NCBI GenBank assembly: GCA_000507305.1
Contig: DF239271.1
Span: forward strand, 65,031 to 129,030
Direction of reading: 5' to 3'
DNA: 64,000 nucleotides
Source of the DNA: Breviolum minutum Mf 1.05b.01
Lineage: Eukaryota > Sar > Dinophyceae > Suessiales > Symbiodiniaceae
Shown: piece by piece, positions 33,533 to 46,425 of the stretch
Numbering within the stretch: the first letter of the stretch is position 1
Layout of the letters: every line of letters begins with the position of its first letter
The notes under the pieces: generated by a model
Seen by the model: only the letters and a program-made list of their open reading frames with translations
What the model was told of the DNA's origin: nothing
The model's database searches: none
Program-made: the position numbers and the translations under genes

Positions 33533-35004
33533 CTGGGTGCGGATGGATAGCAACAAGCAAGTGGAGGATCATCCTAGTTAGTTAGTAAGTGATTAGAATC
33601 ACCCTTGTTCATAAACCATGGAGTGAAAGGCCATTTGGAAGGGGTTGGCAACCTCAGTTACGGGACTTACGATCACCATGATTATTAACCACTTACAAGT
33701 TCTGGGATGATCCTCCAAGCAGGACAAGGTAGCCGCAAGGGTTGGTTGGCTTCCTAAAAAAGAGGAACAAAGGGTGCACCTAAAACTGATGGGAAATTCC
33801 ACCATTTTCAGGTAAACCAGGTTGCACTTTGCTTGGCTTGTGGGTTAGCTGGAGAGCTGTGGTAAATCTATCTTCACATCAGCAAGCAGTCAAAAGCCAG
33901 TCATATCAGTCAAAAAATGGGACTTTTCAGCCAATCCGAGCCTTTTTTCCCCAAACCAAAAAAATGAAACAAATGATCAACATTTGCAAATCTAACCCAC
34001 TTCTATGAACAGTACTTAAGGACCCACAACACATGTGTGTGCGAATCGCCTGTCTTCCATTTTTTTGTAGCTGCTTTTTCCTCACGATTCAATTGAATCA
34101 CTGGGACTCCCAGACTCACAGCTACTGCATCTTTGCCTTGTGAGAAGTAGTCCTGGTTGGTTGGGTTCGGGAAGTCTGTTGCACCAGTTGTCAACTATCA
34201 TTTGCTAAAAGTCTATTTCAAAAAGAAGAGGCTTGGTAGCAAAGAGAGAGAATAGAAAAAACCATGCCTAAAAGACCTTGACCATTCCAAACATTCTTTT
34301 TGCAAGTAGGGAACTTTAATAAATCATCCAAAATTGGGTACTTTTTTTTTTTTTGAAAAATCGTCTTTGACTTCCAGGGATTTCCATCAAACATATTTAC
34401 CTTCCAAACACCCAGCAATTCCCGTTGTCGGTTCACTCCTTACAAAGGTCTCCAATGTCCTGGTTGCTCATCTTCGCTGTGACCTTGGTCGGTCCAAAAC
34501 GACGAAAAATTTCACGGTCAATTTGTGTGAGGATCCCATGGGGGGGATCCTAAAAAATGAACCAAAATTATGTTACAAGTGGGTGAAATTTCACTTATAA
34601 CCACCAATAAACCGCATTAGGAAGTTGGGTTAGATGATTAGGAACTGACTTTTTTAAAAAATAGCCCATTCACAAATAGAGGAAACAAACTACGAGTTCC
34701 CAAGCACATTGCACCCAAAGCCAAGGATATTCTTAGAAAAACCCTGGGGTAGCTCCAAATCTCACTCACTCCCTGTCATTGCAAGGGGTTTGATCAATAC
34801 CATCAGCTCGGTTAATCGCTGCCTTCCGTTCACACCACATCCTCATGCACCGGTGACCTTGCTGCAGACCAGTACCAGTGCCCAATCTTCTGGCGCCAAC
34901 GTACGCACCACCACGTCAGGTTCACAAATGACCTCGATCTTGGTGTCCAGATTTACATATGGTGAATGATTTGATTGGTTTGTTTCATCATCATCATCAT
35001 CATT

Positions 35005-35037
<33 letters not shown>

Positions 35038-36397
35038 TCCCCTCACAACTTATTTGACCAGATTGGCCAAATTTGTTCAGCAAGTTATCGTTTCAATGGA
35101 AGGATGGTATTTCGATTGCAACAGTTCCATTGGAAGGGTGGAAGCCTGTTAGCGCCTGTCTAACCTTTCCCTCCCCAACATTGAGGGGTAAACAAAAAAT
35201 AGGGCATTCGTATTTCCATGGGTCATGATATGACACCAGCCCAAATAATGCAGAATTTTTCGGTGAAATTCGTTAAAATCACCAGCAACATTTCCATCAA
35301 CTTTGATCCCCCCAAACGTAAGTGCCATTGAATGACCCTTGATTTCGGTATGAACATCTCCAGTTTTTCAGAAGCCGAAGCAGTCTGAAAACCTGTCAGG
35401 GTTGGTGTCAAACCAAAAATTCGTTGCCAGAATACGAAAGTCCATATCCCACCAAACGGGAAGTTCAGAAAATCATCGACTCAAAAGTGCCAAAAGGGAG
35501 GCGGTACGTTCGTTTCCAGGAGGGTATAGATATTACACAACGACAATTCGAGAAAAAAACAAATAACGCGATACAGTTCGCAGGAGGTTCAAAGCTCCAA
35601 TTGCAATTAACAGATCACCATCTTTTTCTTGAAACTTGGGTTTAGCCCAACCATGATTGATTATCATGATCCATCATTCACTATCAAAGGCTAGGCAATT
35701 CACTTCCAAGTGACAATGTTGTGTGGAGCCTTCAAGCGAATATCGCCGAAGGAACGGGTGGTGTCCAACCACACCAGATCTTTGTATGCACCTGCAGAAG
35801 CACCACTGATTTTTTCGAAGCTATCACTGGAAAACATTGGAGGCCGGTTTTTGCATGGGGAACATGACTATAATCTTGCGTCATGCGAAATTCATTCCCT
35901 CACAAGATGGGGAGATGGAAAAGAGGCTGCACCTGTTTTCAGGTTCACTTGCTTCTGGCCCCAGGAGTACCATGATTTGGTTCGGAAAGATTATTCGGAG
36001 CACAAAGATCCAAACAAAATGAATAGATCTGCATTCGAATCCAGGGACCAACATCATGGTGAATAACCGTACTTAATCAGGTTGCTTGGAACTTTAAACA
36101 AGTCTCCTGGCAATCAAGATGTTGACTCTAGATTCGTTTTTTTTTCCCATGGGAGAAAGGTCAACAACAAACAATCCAGCCATTGCCAGAATTGAATCAC
36201 TTTGAGGTCTGTGGGTCATAAACATTCAACAACTGCTCCCAACGTCTCCCATAAACTGCACTTAAAAAAAAATGTCACTATCTTTCCCTCCAAACAATAG
36301 TGATCGTAAACACCTGGAAAAACCTCTGGAAATTTGACGGATCATTTTTGGATACTGAAAATAGTTTTGGAAGTTTGGTATCTTCAACACATTTGCT
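33533..36397. other. No confident gene
   Basis: Sequence with scattered short open stretches (for example 35710-36066 plus) and no recognised domain. It contains the trinucleotide array at 34987. Confidence 0.35.
34987..35037. repeat. (CAT)n microsatellite
   Basis: About 17 trinucleotide units with a single interruption (catTat). The poly-Asp and poly-Ile frames across it are repeat artefacts. Confidence 0.95.
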
Positions 36398-36503
36398 TAC
36401 TCCCCCGAAAATTAATATAGCCCCGGAAAAATGATGGTTGGAAGATGAGTTTGCCTTTTGGGATGGTCCCTTTTCAGGGGCTGTGTTCATTTTCAGGGGT
36501 GTA
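36398..36503. repeat. Foldback element, family 1
   Basis: It opens actcccccgaaaattaatat and agccccggaaaaat, and closes cttttcaggggctgtgttc and attttcaggggt. The core carries atgatggttggaagatga, the reverse complement of the 'cttccaaccat' core seen in other copies. Confidence 0.7.
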
Positions 36504-38984
36504 ATCTTGGGGTATCTTCATCTTCATAATCTTCATGTTTTCCAAGAGTGTTTCTGTTTCACCAAATGGAAATTTCACCATTGTCTCCCTCATAGGATGC
36601 CTGAAGATTTCTTCTCCTTGTACTTGTCTCGGCGGCCCACCTGACATATACGGCACAGACCCGGTCCAGGGTTTTTGAGGTGCAAAGGGATGGATGGTGG
36701 GTAAAGCTACCCCCCGAAATGTATGGGATTTCCCACTTTGGAAATGACAAATTGTATCTTGCTAATGGGATTCCCAAGTTTCCATCTCCGCACCGACTCC
36801 CTATTCTCAGCAAATTGTGGTGGCTTGACACAACAAACGTAGGACGCCTGTTGAAAAACCACGCAGCTCCTCAAAAAAGGGACCCTTCGCAGCCTGAGAA
36901 AAATGGCATAGTGATGGAAAAATGTATTCCAAAGAACATTGTTGAACTACAACTGACTAAGTTGGTGGGTTGAACTCATTTGAAAAAATATATGTCAAAT
37001 TCCATCATTTCCTCGAATTTCCGGGAAACAAAATTCCCCAAACAAATCTTTGAAACCATCACCCAGGTGATCAAAATTCTTCCCATCCTGTCCAGCGGGG
37101 GCATTTGGCCTTCAGCTTACCATCGAAGTCCAAGACTTTTCCACCAGCAGCTTTCACCTGAAAACACTTGGCCTTTCGTGGTGCATCAAAGGGCCAACAA
37201 AAATGGACCAAAAAAACGTCACTTACCCAAGTGAAGGAATTTCAAATACATGCTACATATAAATATTGTGCTGTTTTATGTATATATATATATATGTACA
37301 TCCGTAGTATGTATGTATATAACTAACATTTCATACTATTTGGTCTCATTTTACTAGGCATTCACCAACCTTCCACATCTAAGTGAGGTTCAAGGCAACC
37401 TTACGATAACTATACTAACCCCTTTACTCACCAAAATGCTTTGGCCTGGGTGTTGCTGTTATGGTTCCCGAGGTGGGGAGTCAAAAAAACAGCAACAAAT
37501 CATCACAGGTGGTAGCTGCAGTAGGCTGCTGAACTGCAGAAGGGTCAAATCATTGCAGGCACCACTTGGTTGAAAATGGGTGCCCCTTGCAAAATTGGAG
37601 ATTCAGAACTTGAACTTTCCATCATTCTTAGGTTAACAATTTCAACTCGGGGAATGTAGATCTAGATGTTGCTTGTGATGTAGGTACGCTCCCCTTCTTT
37701 TTTTAAACCAAAGAAACACCAAACAGAACTGGAGTTCTGTAATGGTCCATGGCTTTTAGGTGAAGGGGATCGATGCACAGTTCATCATGGAATTCAAGTC
37801 TCTTAACCCCCTAATCCTAACCCCACCTACAAGAACGGCACTATTTTGTTGATATGTTTTTGTTACCCTCCAGGATCAACTTACATAGCAATGAACTATC
37901 CCATTTTTAATAGGAAATGCATCTTCAAAAGGTCCATTTTCCATTGCTATGTTAGATTACCGGAGTGTAACTATTGTCAAAATCCCCAAGTATGGGGCCT
38001 TGGGGTTACATGTTGGGGTTAAATTACGATCCAATTTCTTTTAAAATCACTTGTCCAGAATGTGGGCCGCTGATGGTAAAACGTGGCACCCCTGGACCAT
38101 TCTGAAGAAACATCCAAGTGGCACGATTGTACTCGTCCTTCCTGCTTTTTGGGCCGATGGGAAGACCATGGTTAACACGTTACCACCCGAGGAACAAGGA
38201 ACGGTACAATGGAAACCTTAAGACATGGAAGGAACTTTCCAAATTTCGAGTTTGACCATCTCCTTTTTGAGGGGAAGATGTTAACCTTTCTATTTTCAGT
38301 CGTGAAGTTGCAGTTTCAAAGGAACGTTCATTGAAATCTTGTCACCCCATGAGACAAGCTGGTTTCAGAGGCGATCAATGTCCCGTTAAACATCATTGAC
38401 TTAGATTTGCTAAAGTTGTACAAAAAAAAATCTCCGAAATGCTGGTGAAAAATGGTGAAACAAACCGTAGCCAAGTAAAACATAACCGTGTTTGTCCAAC
38501 AAATCCAATCTAAGACTACCATTCCACCAAAAACATTCACACCCATGGGAAAAGAGAGAGAGAGACATGAACTGGCCATCCAGATTTCAAAAGCTTCCAC
38601 AAGCATCTTCCGTGTTGTTTTCAAACCATGGACAATTTGAAAAATTGAAACCAAATCGGATCTTCCAACATAGAAATGAACAATTAAAAGACATCTTTGA
38701 AAAAAACCCAATGGCAGTTGTCAATCTCTAGCCAATTGCAGCCCTACCATGCTCATCGCTGGCCATGTAGCACCAAGCACTGCCAAATGGATGAAATCAA
38801 TGACAAATGCCAAATGACCGAAAGAAACCATTCCTAGAAACATAGCATTGGGAAACCCAAGAAGTCTTTACTAAAACATGGTTTGCATAATTCTCCGACC
38901 TCAACAGCGACTCTAGTTATTTCGCCAAAGCCCAATTTATGCTACCCATACCACTTCACCCCCACCACTTAGTGTTGTTAGTCG
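36504..38984. other. No confident gene
   Basis: A TA-rich run at 37281-37302 and a weak family-2-like stretch at about 36955-37035 are the only structure I see. The 127-codon minus frame at 38328-38711 shows no motif and overlaps an antisense frame. Confidence 0.35.
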
Positions 38985-39097
38985 CTCAGCTGGTTAGCTG
39001 GTTAGTTGCTTGATTAGTTGGTTAGTTACTCAGGTAATTAGGTAGTTACAGTAGTTAGATACTTAGCTATTTACTTACTCAGTCAGTCAGTCAGTTA
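38985..39097. repeat. Degenerate TTAG-rich repeat ending in (AGTC)n
   Basis: Interspersed ggttag, agttggttag and gtagttac words run into tactcagtcagtcagtcagt. It directly abuts the foldback copy at 39098. Confidence 0.75.
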
Positions 39098-39226
39098 TCC
39101 CCCCCCTAAAACTAACATTTTCGCACCTGAAAATGGATGGATGGGGATGGAATACTTTTTCGTTTCCTTTTTGGGGCAAAAGGCCTAATTTTCAGGGGCA
39201 AAATTGCTGTTAGTTTCAGGGAGGGT
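39098..39226. repeat. Foldback element, family 1
   Basis: The left arm has cccctaaaactaacatt and cacctgaaaat. The right arm has aattttcaggggc and gttagtttcagggagggt. Further half copies sit nearby at about 39310-39332 and 39886-39930. Confidence 0.75.
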
Positions 39227-39960
39227 AAATGGTGATGAATCCCATGGGACGTCAACAAAACCACCTTAAAAAAACAAATCCAAGTTATAAATGTGGTATT
39301 TATAGCGGGTTACTCCCCTGAAAACTAACATGAATCAGTCAATTCGTTGCGACTCTTCCCCCGTTCCGTTGCTTTCCGCCGGCCTTTTGGGCACATGATC
39401 CTCCGAGAGCGGCACTACTTTTCGGCCGTGGAAGAGCAAGGCACGACAGTCTCCACACCAGGCCTGTTGAAATTAACGGTTTGAAACAGGAAAAGATCCC
39501 TTGAAGTCGTGTTGGGGTAGCTGGAAGTTGTAAGAAAACTGTTGGAGATTCAGATCTTTTTTCTGTTTTTTTTTGTTTTTTTAAAACTAATTCGAAGCAA
39601 AAAGGAGGTTACCTGATGGACGACATAGCTTTTTTCTTGTTTGCGGACATTCCCAAACAAATCATTGAGTGCATGGATTCTAGGCTAGCTTCAAATGATC
39701 TGTTTGAATCAGCCAATTATCCACCCTTTTTTGAAGTGTGAAAAAAACAGATTTGAACTGAAGGGAACTTCAGCCCCGTTTCTTCCTCCTTGTTTTTTTT
39801 CGTTGCTATTTTCACGGTTGGCTTTTGGAGCGTTCAGGATTCAACCACCCAACCGTTCTGCCAGCATTGGCTTCCGGGTTTGTAGCGGGTAATTCTCTCC
39901 CTGAGAAACTAACAGTTCAACCCCCTTGCAAATCGGTGGTTAAACGGGAGAGATGATTAC

Positions 39961-40065
39961 ACTCCCTAATGCTAACATAACCCCTGAAAATAGGCCTCCC
40001 CAAAAGAAATTACTATTCCGACCTTTGATTTTCAGGGGCTCTGTTATGTTAGTTTCAGGGAGGGT
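39961..40065. repeat. Foldback element, family 1, one of the clearest copies
   Basis: The left arm is actccctaatgctaacataa then cccctgaaaat. The right arm is attttcaggggctctg then ttatgttagtttcagggagg. The two arms are near-complementary for more than 30 bases around a core of about 40 bases. Confidence 0.85.
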
Positions 40066-40268
40066 AGCCTTTCGTTGTGGTGTCCTAACTAGGCCCCCTG
40101 AAAATGAACTTCAGCATACAGCCTACACTTTTTGCCTGCCTTGGTGGATGGATTGATAAAAACGGTCCACTTTTCTCAAAAATCAAATCCAACAAAACGC
40201 TTCATTTGAAGGGAAGACTTTTTTAACGTTTTCACACGCCCCAATTTTTCGGGTGTAAAAAAACCCAC

Positions 40269-40418
40269 CCTTTGAAAAGGAGAGCCAGGGCCCCGCCCAC
40301 AACAACACCATCCAGTCGCCAAGTTTCCAAGAAGATCTTTGCCGCTCCGCCAGTCTCTGGAACAGTCACCGGTTCTTCATTAAAGCCGTGTGCCAACAAA
40401 GCGAAAATCGCGGAAGTC
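40269..40418 (-). CDS. Candidate internal exon, 150 bases
   Basis: An AG at 40420-40419 and a TTTCAAAGG/GTGGGT donor at 40269/40268 enclose a GC-rich block. One minus frame enters with one base and leaves with two. It gives FNEEPVTVPETGGAAKIF, then LETWRLDGVVVGGALALLF, a natural-looking sequence with a hydrophobic end. Its entry phase fits the exit phase of the candidate exon at 41722-41845. Unrecognised. Confidence 0.35.
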
Positions 40419-40850
40419 CTTGGTGTTTGAAAAGCAAACACTCGGAACATAAGAAACAACTCTTTAACAATAAAAATTCGACCATGACAACTTCAACCGC
40501 GTTTTCTTTTTGGTTTCAGAGGGAGACCATGCATAACGGAATGGTCAAAGCCTTCTTGCTTGAAAAAAACGGACCCGTCCTGAAAGGTGAGTGGTTCATG
40601 ACGGGTTAATCAACAAAAACCGGTAGCATTGGGGGGGGCTTGATGATTCTGAAATCCAGCGTGCCGTTCAGTTGGTAGATGATTCGAGTCATTAAAACCG
40701 TTCTTTGTACAGATTTCAGTTTTGTGGTGTTGCACCTGCGGTGTTCTTATCAAAAGTAGCCTTTTTCACCAGAAAAAAACATATGAAATGGGCTCATGAA
40801 TTGGCATGATCCTCTCCGCGCTGGGATATCATGAAGGTGAACATTTGACT

Positions 40851-40960
40851 ACGGGTTTGAAACTAATATAACCCCTGAAAATAAGCCGGGCCCCAAAAGG
40901 AAGTTGCATCTTCCAACCATTGATTTTCAGGGGCTATGTTATGTTGGTTTTAGGGAGGGT
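40851..40960. repeat. Foldback element, family 1
   Basis: The arms are gtttgaaactaatataac then ccctgaaaat, against attttcaggggctatgttat then gttggttttagggagggt. The core contains cttccaaccattg. Confidence 0.85.
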
Positions 40961-41721
40961 CATTTTTCCTACACAAGATGCTACCAGTTTTTTTTTCCCA
41001 CTTCACCTTGCTTAGGGATGATTCTACGGGGAAGGATTCCGATCTACCACTTTTTTGTTGAGTCCGTTGCATCAAACCAAGTTACGACATCTTTAATTCC
41101 CATTATAGAAAAACCTTTTTAGCAGTACATCCCCGAAAACAAGCACGGACATCAAAGATCCCAACAGTTGAAAAGTCAAGTCTTATCCCAAATCATCATT
41201 CTAATGGTCTGGCTCTTAGTTTTTCGGAAGTGTATTTATTCGCTTCTTCGATGCCACCCCGGGGAAAAATATCCGAATCATGAATCGTCCGATCGGCTTC
41301 CGCCAATCTGGAAGTAGCTCTGTTCATGGGCTTCCCTTCCATTCGCACCACTTAGCGACCTGTAAGGGTAGATATCTAAGGTCCACATAATTCAGAACAC
41401 CTTAAAAAACCACCAAATAAACAACTCCCAGTAAGGATGCATAAAAAAAATCACTGCAGGGGAAAACTTCCTTAAACCAATCGCTCCCACAATCCCACAA
41501 TCCCACCACTACTAAGCCACCAATGAACGTTGGGCCCCAAAAACGATCGCTATTCAAATGGAGGGTCGTAGGTAGCCCCCTTTTTGAATGGCCGAAAATC
41601 AATGGCTTTCACTGGGGTTACACCTCACCCTTATAGTAAGTGAAGTTTACAACTTACCTCACTGAAATAACTGCTTTTTCATGGGCCCTCCCCCTGTTTG
41701 TTTCATGCATATCCCAGCTAC
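40961..41721. other. No confident gene
   Basis: Short AT-leaning interval between two candidate exons. If the exons are real, this would be intron. Confidence 0.3.
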
Positions 41722-41845
41722 CCATCGGTCCAATGTCCCTTGGATGCTGTTTGCATCAAATCCCTCTCTACCGCACGACACGACAAACGCAGCACATCAC
41801 GTAGCAGCTCCGTCTCTCGCAACACTGAGGTCGACTCCAAACCTC
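41722..41845 (-). CDS. Candidate internal exon, 124 bases
   Basis: An AG at 41847-41846 and a GATGG/GTAGCT donor at 41722/41721 bound a CG-containing block that stands out from its flanks. One minus frame is charged and helix-like (SVLRETELLRDVLRLSCRAV, then ERDLMQTASKGHWTD). The plus strand is open too but lower in quality. Unrecognised product. Confidence 0.35.
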
Positions 41846-42378
41846 CTCTCAAACGACGAAGGTAAAACGAAGGCAAAAGACGTTGAAGTTTGAAACCTAA
41901 CAAACACCCGCTTTTTTTTGCATGGGGGCTGCCCGTGTTTCCACCAATTCTCATTTCAAAACCAAAAAAATCACACAAAAAACGCGCTAACTGCAAAATT
42001 TTTGACGTTCAGCTTGTTTCGGGACGCCAAGGTCGCCTAACTGAGTTACATTTTAAAAAACCCAACCAAATTTGTAAAGGGGCTAAGGGTAAAAGGGACT
42101 AACAAAGATTTGCCAAGACCCATGGGTAGGATATTTGTCTCCTTGAATCACCTCTTGCCTACCCTTGTTTTTTCAATCGATCTTTTGTGGGTCCAAATCT
42201 GCTAGGATTTCATCCCAACTGGCATCAATTTCAAATGAAAAAAGGGCCGCATTCTTCCCCATTGATGTCACACAAGGAGGTTTAAAGAGAAAAACACACA
42301 CACACAAAGACATCATCAGTCATCATGCCGTGCCATCCTCGTAGCTGATTGACTTCGAAAGCATAGACATCCTCAGGA

Positions 42379-42440
42379 TGTGTTGGTTGGTTGGTTTGTT
42401 GGTTGTTTGGTTGGTTGGTTGGTTGGTTGGTTGGTTGGTT
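42379..42440. repeat. (TTGG)n microsatellite
   Basis: Mostly ggtt units with a few ttg interruptions. The same TTGG pattern precedes the TTG array at 43561-43610. Confidence 0.95.
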
Positions 42441-43283
42441 GAAAATCGAATCAAAAGGATCCAGGAAGTGGACTCGGTTCAAATCATTACCTCAATTTTT
42501 TTGTTTGTCGGAGGTTTTTCTTTTTTTACCACAACCAAAACCCCCCCGCAAAAACCAATCCGGGAATTCCTTAAAACAGGAATTCCGGAAAATCTTTGGC
42601 GCCCAAAAAAGGTGTTTTTTTTTTACACTCGATTTCAGTTTGAGATGTTTTTAGCCGGCAGGCAGATCACCAAAATTCGTCAAGGTTGACTTTCATGGAT
42701 GAAGAGAGTTGGCCAATTTAGGTTGTGAAGTGACTAACATATCACCCTTCCTCCCATAATCATGGTGCAGTTACCTTTCAAATTTTCAGCTATTTCCACT
42801 GAACCATAATTGTGGAGAAAGAGTCATCATTTCGACATGCAAATGGCCAACCATCATGATCATTTCTTCAGATTCCTGCGGTGAAATCGACCAATCCTTC
42901 CAAAAATCCATCCTAGTAGAGATACACAATCTCAATTGCTTTTGAACAAGAAACCTTGAACTTCCAATGTTTGAAACTCTACAAAAAATCGTTTCCAGTT
43001 CGATGTTTTTCGACCTCGAAATCTTGGGATGAAAGTCTCCAAAGATGTCCCAAAGCACCGGCCAGGTCCACTTGAAAAGGGAGCATGATACAGAACATTT
43101 CGAAACACATGGGGACTTGAAAATCACACATTTTGATGCAGGGTGAGAGCGATATTCATCACAAACAACCGTGGACTACCCAGTAAAAAAGCCTCCAAAC
43201 GTGGATGAAATTTCGTGTCTGGAGATTTGGGAGACTCCAATATTCCTGCAGTTTTAACTAGTGGAGGGGGGTCACCTTGGATT

Positions 43284-43370
43284 TGCGAATCTTCGATGCG
43301 GATGGAAACAGTTCCAAAAATATTCTCCCAAATGGTGGTGAAAGATGGTGATTTACCATGGTAGAATCCG
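43284..43370. repeat. Dispersed repeat, family 3
   Basis: Contains gcgaatcttcgatgcggatg, cagttccaaaaatattctcc and gatttaccatggtagaatcc, matching 32458 and 58243. Confidence 0.75.
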
Positions 43371-43616
43371 AAAAAAAACAACCAACTAAACAAATCCAAC
43401 TATATCAAACACCACACCAATGCTAGATTTATCCCAAGCATCATGAAGGATCTTGGGAAATGCATTGGCCACATGAGAGGCACATTGGCCGCCGCAGTGA
43501 CCATCCAAGATGCCTCCGAAAAAAATTCGAACCGAGAACAGATCAGCCACAAAGTTTCGTCGTTGGTTGGTTGATTAGTCGGTTGGTTAGTTGGTTGGTT
43601 GCCTGTTGGTTGTTTG

Positions 43617-44092
<476 letters not shown>

Positions 44093-44982
44093 CGACACAC
44101 ATATATTTCCCAACTTAACATCCATTGCGACGTCAAAGGAATTAGTCTCTAGCTATCATTTCAATAACAAATCAGCAAGTAATATGGTCAAGAATAAGTG
44201 ACCAAGTTATTATGGATTAGAATACGATGGCGAGGAACTATATTGTCAAATAGACAACGCATGTATTGAGCAATATCAATAGTCTGAATTCAAAATCAGA
44301 CAACAAAAAGAATTGTAGAATTCTCACAGCTTTAAAATTGCTGAATCCTGACATAGCTGACATAATTTATGACACCATGATATTGATGAACTGCTTGGAA
44401 CATCAAATCATAACATGTGTGTTTCTAAAACATACTAGACAAAAAACACATCCACGAATGATCTTCCCCCTTGATATTTTCACCAGATATCCGTTTCCTC
44501 ATTCGAAAAAAGACCAAAAGGACTTTTTACCAAACACACTTCCATCTCCAAAAGCTTTGGTTCTTTTTCAGATTCAAAATCTTGGACCAACCTCAAATTC
44601 TGCCCCCATTTTTAAACCAACCTCAAGTTGTCACATTTTCGCATCTGCCTTCACCCCCTCCATGTCTTCCAACCAAGGTACCAATAAGAAATCCCATGTC
44701 TAAAACATCTGCTGCACAAAGTTCACTCCGATCTTCACCTGGTGATTTCAACATCAATGAGTCGATCAAAAAAATCCAGGTAGTCCACATTGTGAATCGA
44801 TGTATCTATTCATTTTTGGTATTAAGTTTTGACCGGTTCCAACAGAAATCCCACCCTTCCAGTCAAACAGTGTAGTAAAACCTAAAGCTTCAAATCAGCC
44901 ACCATTTCATCCTGGGGAGGAAAAAACTGCCCTCAAACCTCCTCCATCGCCCCAGAAACTCACTCCTGCCTCGGTAGTTCAC
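44093..44982. other. No confident gene
   Basis: A plus-strand frame at 44266-44703 is open for 145 codons, but its composition is low quality and no domain is seen. Confidence 0.3.
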
Positions 44983-45132
44983 CTGGTTATCCACACCCAC
45001 CGTCAAGCCCTGTTGTGGCACATCCATGGGACGTACCGATAAGGCAGTCGCTGTACCATGACGTTTGGTAGGAAGTAAATGCACACGGGTTCCATGCCTC
45101 AGTATGACGACTAGCCATGAACTTCCCAATTT
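44983..45132 (-). CDS. Candidate internal exon, 50 codons, phase 0 to 0
   Basis: The block starts after ccaaaag and ends GATAACCAG/GTGAAC, a strong donor. Exactly 50 codons fit in frame: KLGSSWLVVILRHGTRVH, then LLPTKRHGTATALSVRP, then MDVPQQGLTVGVDNQ. The composition is well balanced. The acceptor is weak in pyrimidines. It is among the most persuasive host exon candidates in the right half. No family recognised. Confidence 0.38.
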
Positions 45133-46329
45133 CTTTTGGTACCAAAGTGGACCCCAAAACAACCAGTTGTTTAAAGTAGGGTAAGTTATAACTCCACCCT
45201 CTTGGGGGGCTACACCACCCCTATAGTGAAACACATGTATTTTTCCGGTATTTATAGGGGTTATAAGTCAACTTTAAAAAAACAACTCCATCTATAACGA
45301 TCGTTTTTGGGCCCATCTTGCAGATTTGGTGGACATTTATGGGCTGACACGGAAACTTCCTGAACTGAGATTTTTTGGCCGACTTTTTTGAGGGCAAAAA
45401 AAGTGCTGGGTCGACCCAGTTGCGACCCACGAAGGTGAGGATTTTTTCGAAGATGCTGCAAAAAAGGTAATCCCACAAGACATAGGGGAATTTAAAGCTT
45501 TTAGGGTTTCTTCATGGATACTGTCAAAATGGAAGAAACCCTTCAGGAATGATAGTTGATCCCGACTATTTTATGACCTTTTTTCTACATCGCAACTGTC
45601 TGGTTCCCTTTTAAGCCCATCGGATTTCCTGGGTCTCCACGACACACGAAAAATAGTTCACAAAAAGTTGAGGTATTTGTTCCGATGGTGAGGTTCTAAT
45701 AAGATTCCTCTAAATAAGCAAAAGGAAAGGAAAAACAGGACAAAGGGGAGAACCTGAATGTTTCGGCCTTTTTTGGTAGGGATTCCCTTACTAAACCCAC
45801 CCCCCCTTTTCCGGGTGACCAACCGGCGGGAAAGGTCGCTATAAATTGCCAGTTCACCAACCTACGTCTCAGCACCTCAACTGAAAGCACCCCATGGGAA
45901 CCACCCCTTTTTTTGGTCCTGGAAAAAAAAGAGGTTTGAAAAAACCCAAAAACAAAAAAACGTTGCCAACAAACAAACATTTTATGCAAAACTTGACCTC
46001 CAAAAAAAGAGAGATTTCTTTGATAAAAGAACCCATCTTTGTTTTTTTGTTGTTGCCAAGTTTTCTCCAACCGAAAAAAAAACCACCAAACGAAACGGCC
46101 TCCAAGTGACATGAGGCCCGACGGTGTTAAGGGCACCATATTTCGATTTAGGGCACCACCATTGGGGATGACCATCTCTTCACCTGGCGAGAGTTTTGTT
46201 GCTTGCTTTTTTTTGGACACACAAAAATGAGGGGCTTTTATCGCCATGGGGGTTACACCCTAACCACTGAAACGAGTCCTGGGATGATCCTCCCAGTACC
46301 AACCACTTTTAACCGAAAAGGTAGGGTTT
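45133..46329. other. No confident gene
   Basis: A ttataggggttataa-type patch at 45177-45270 is related to 51918 and 56058. The 183-codon minus frame at 45696-46247 is rich in Phe, Lys and Gly from homopolymer runs and shows no domain. Confidence 0.3.
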
Positions 46330-46425
46330 CTAGTTGCTGGTTGAACCAACCCATTTTGAAGAAATAGTTTGTCAAATTTTGGATCATTTATACTCATGTA
46401 GGGGTAAAAAAAGATTTGAAACCAT
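46330..46425. repeat. Foldback element, family 2
   Basis: Starts ctagttgctggttgaacc, contains ttttggatcattta, and ends aagatttgaaacca. Diverged relative to 31232. Confidence 0.6.

Noticed and set aside
34843-35046. Minus-strand acidic frame with a run of Asp
   Set aside because: The Asp run is the (CAT)n microsatellite read on the other strand.
45696-46247. 183-codon minus-strand frame
   Set aside because: Composition is dominated by homopolymer-derived Phe, Lys and Gly. No domain, and an overlapping frame is equally open.
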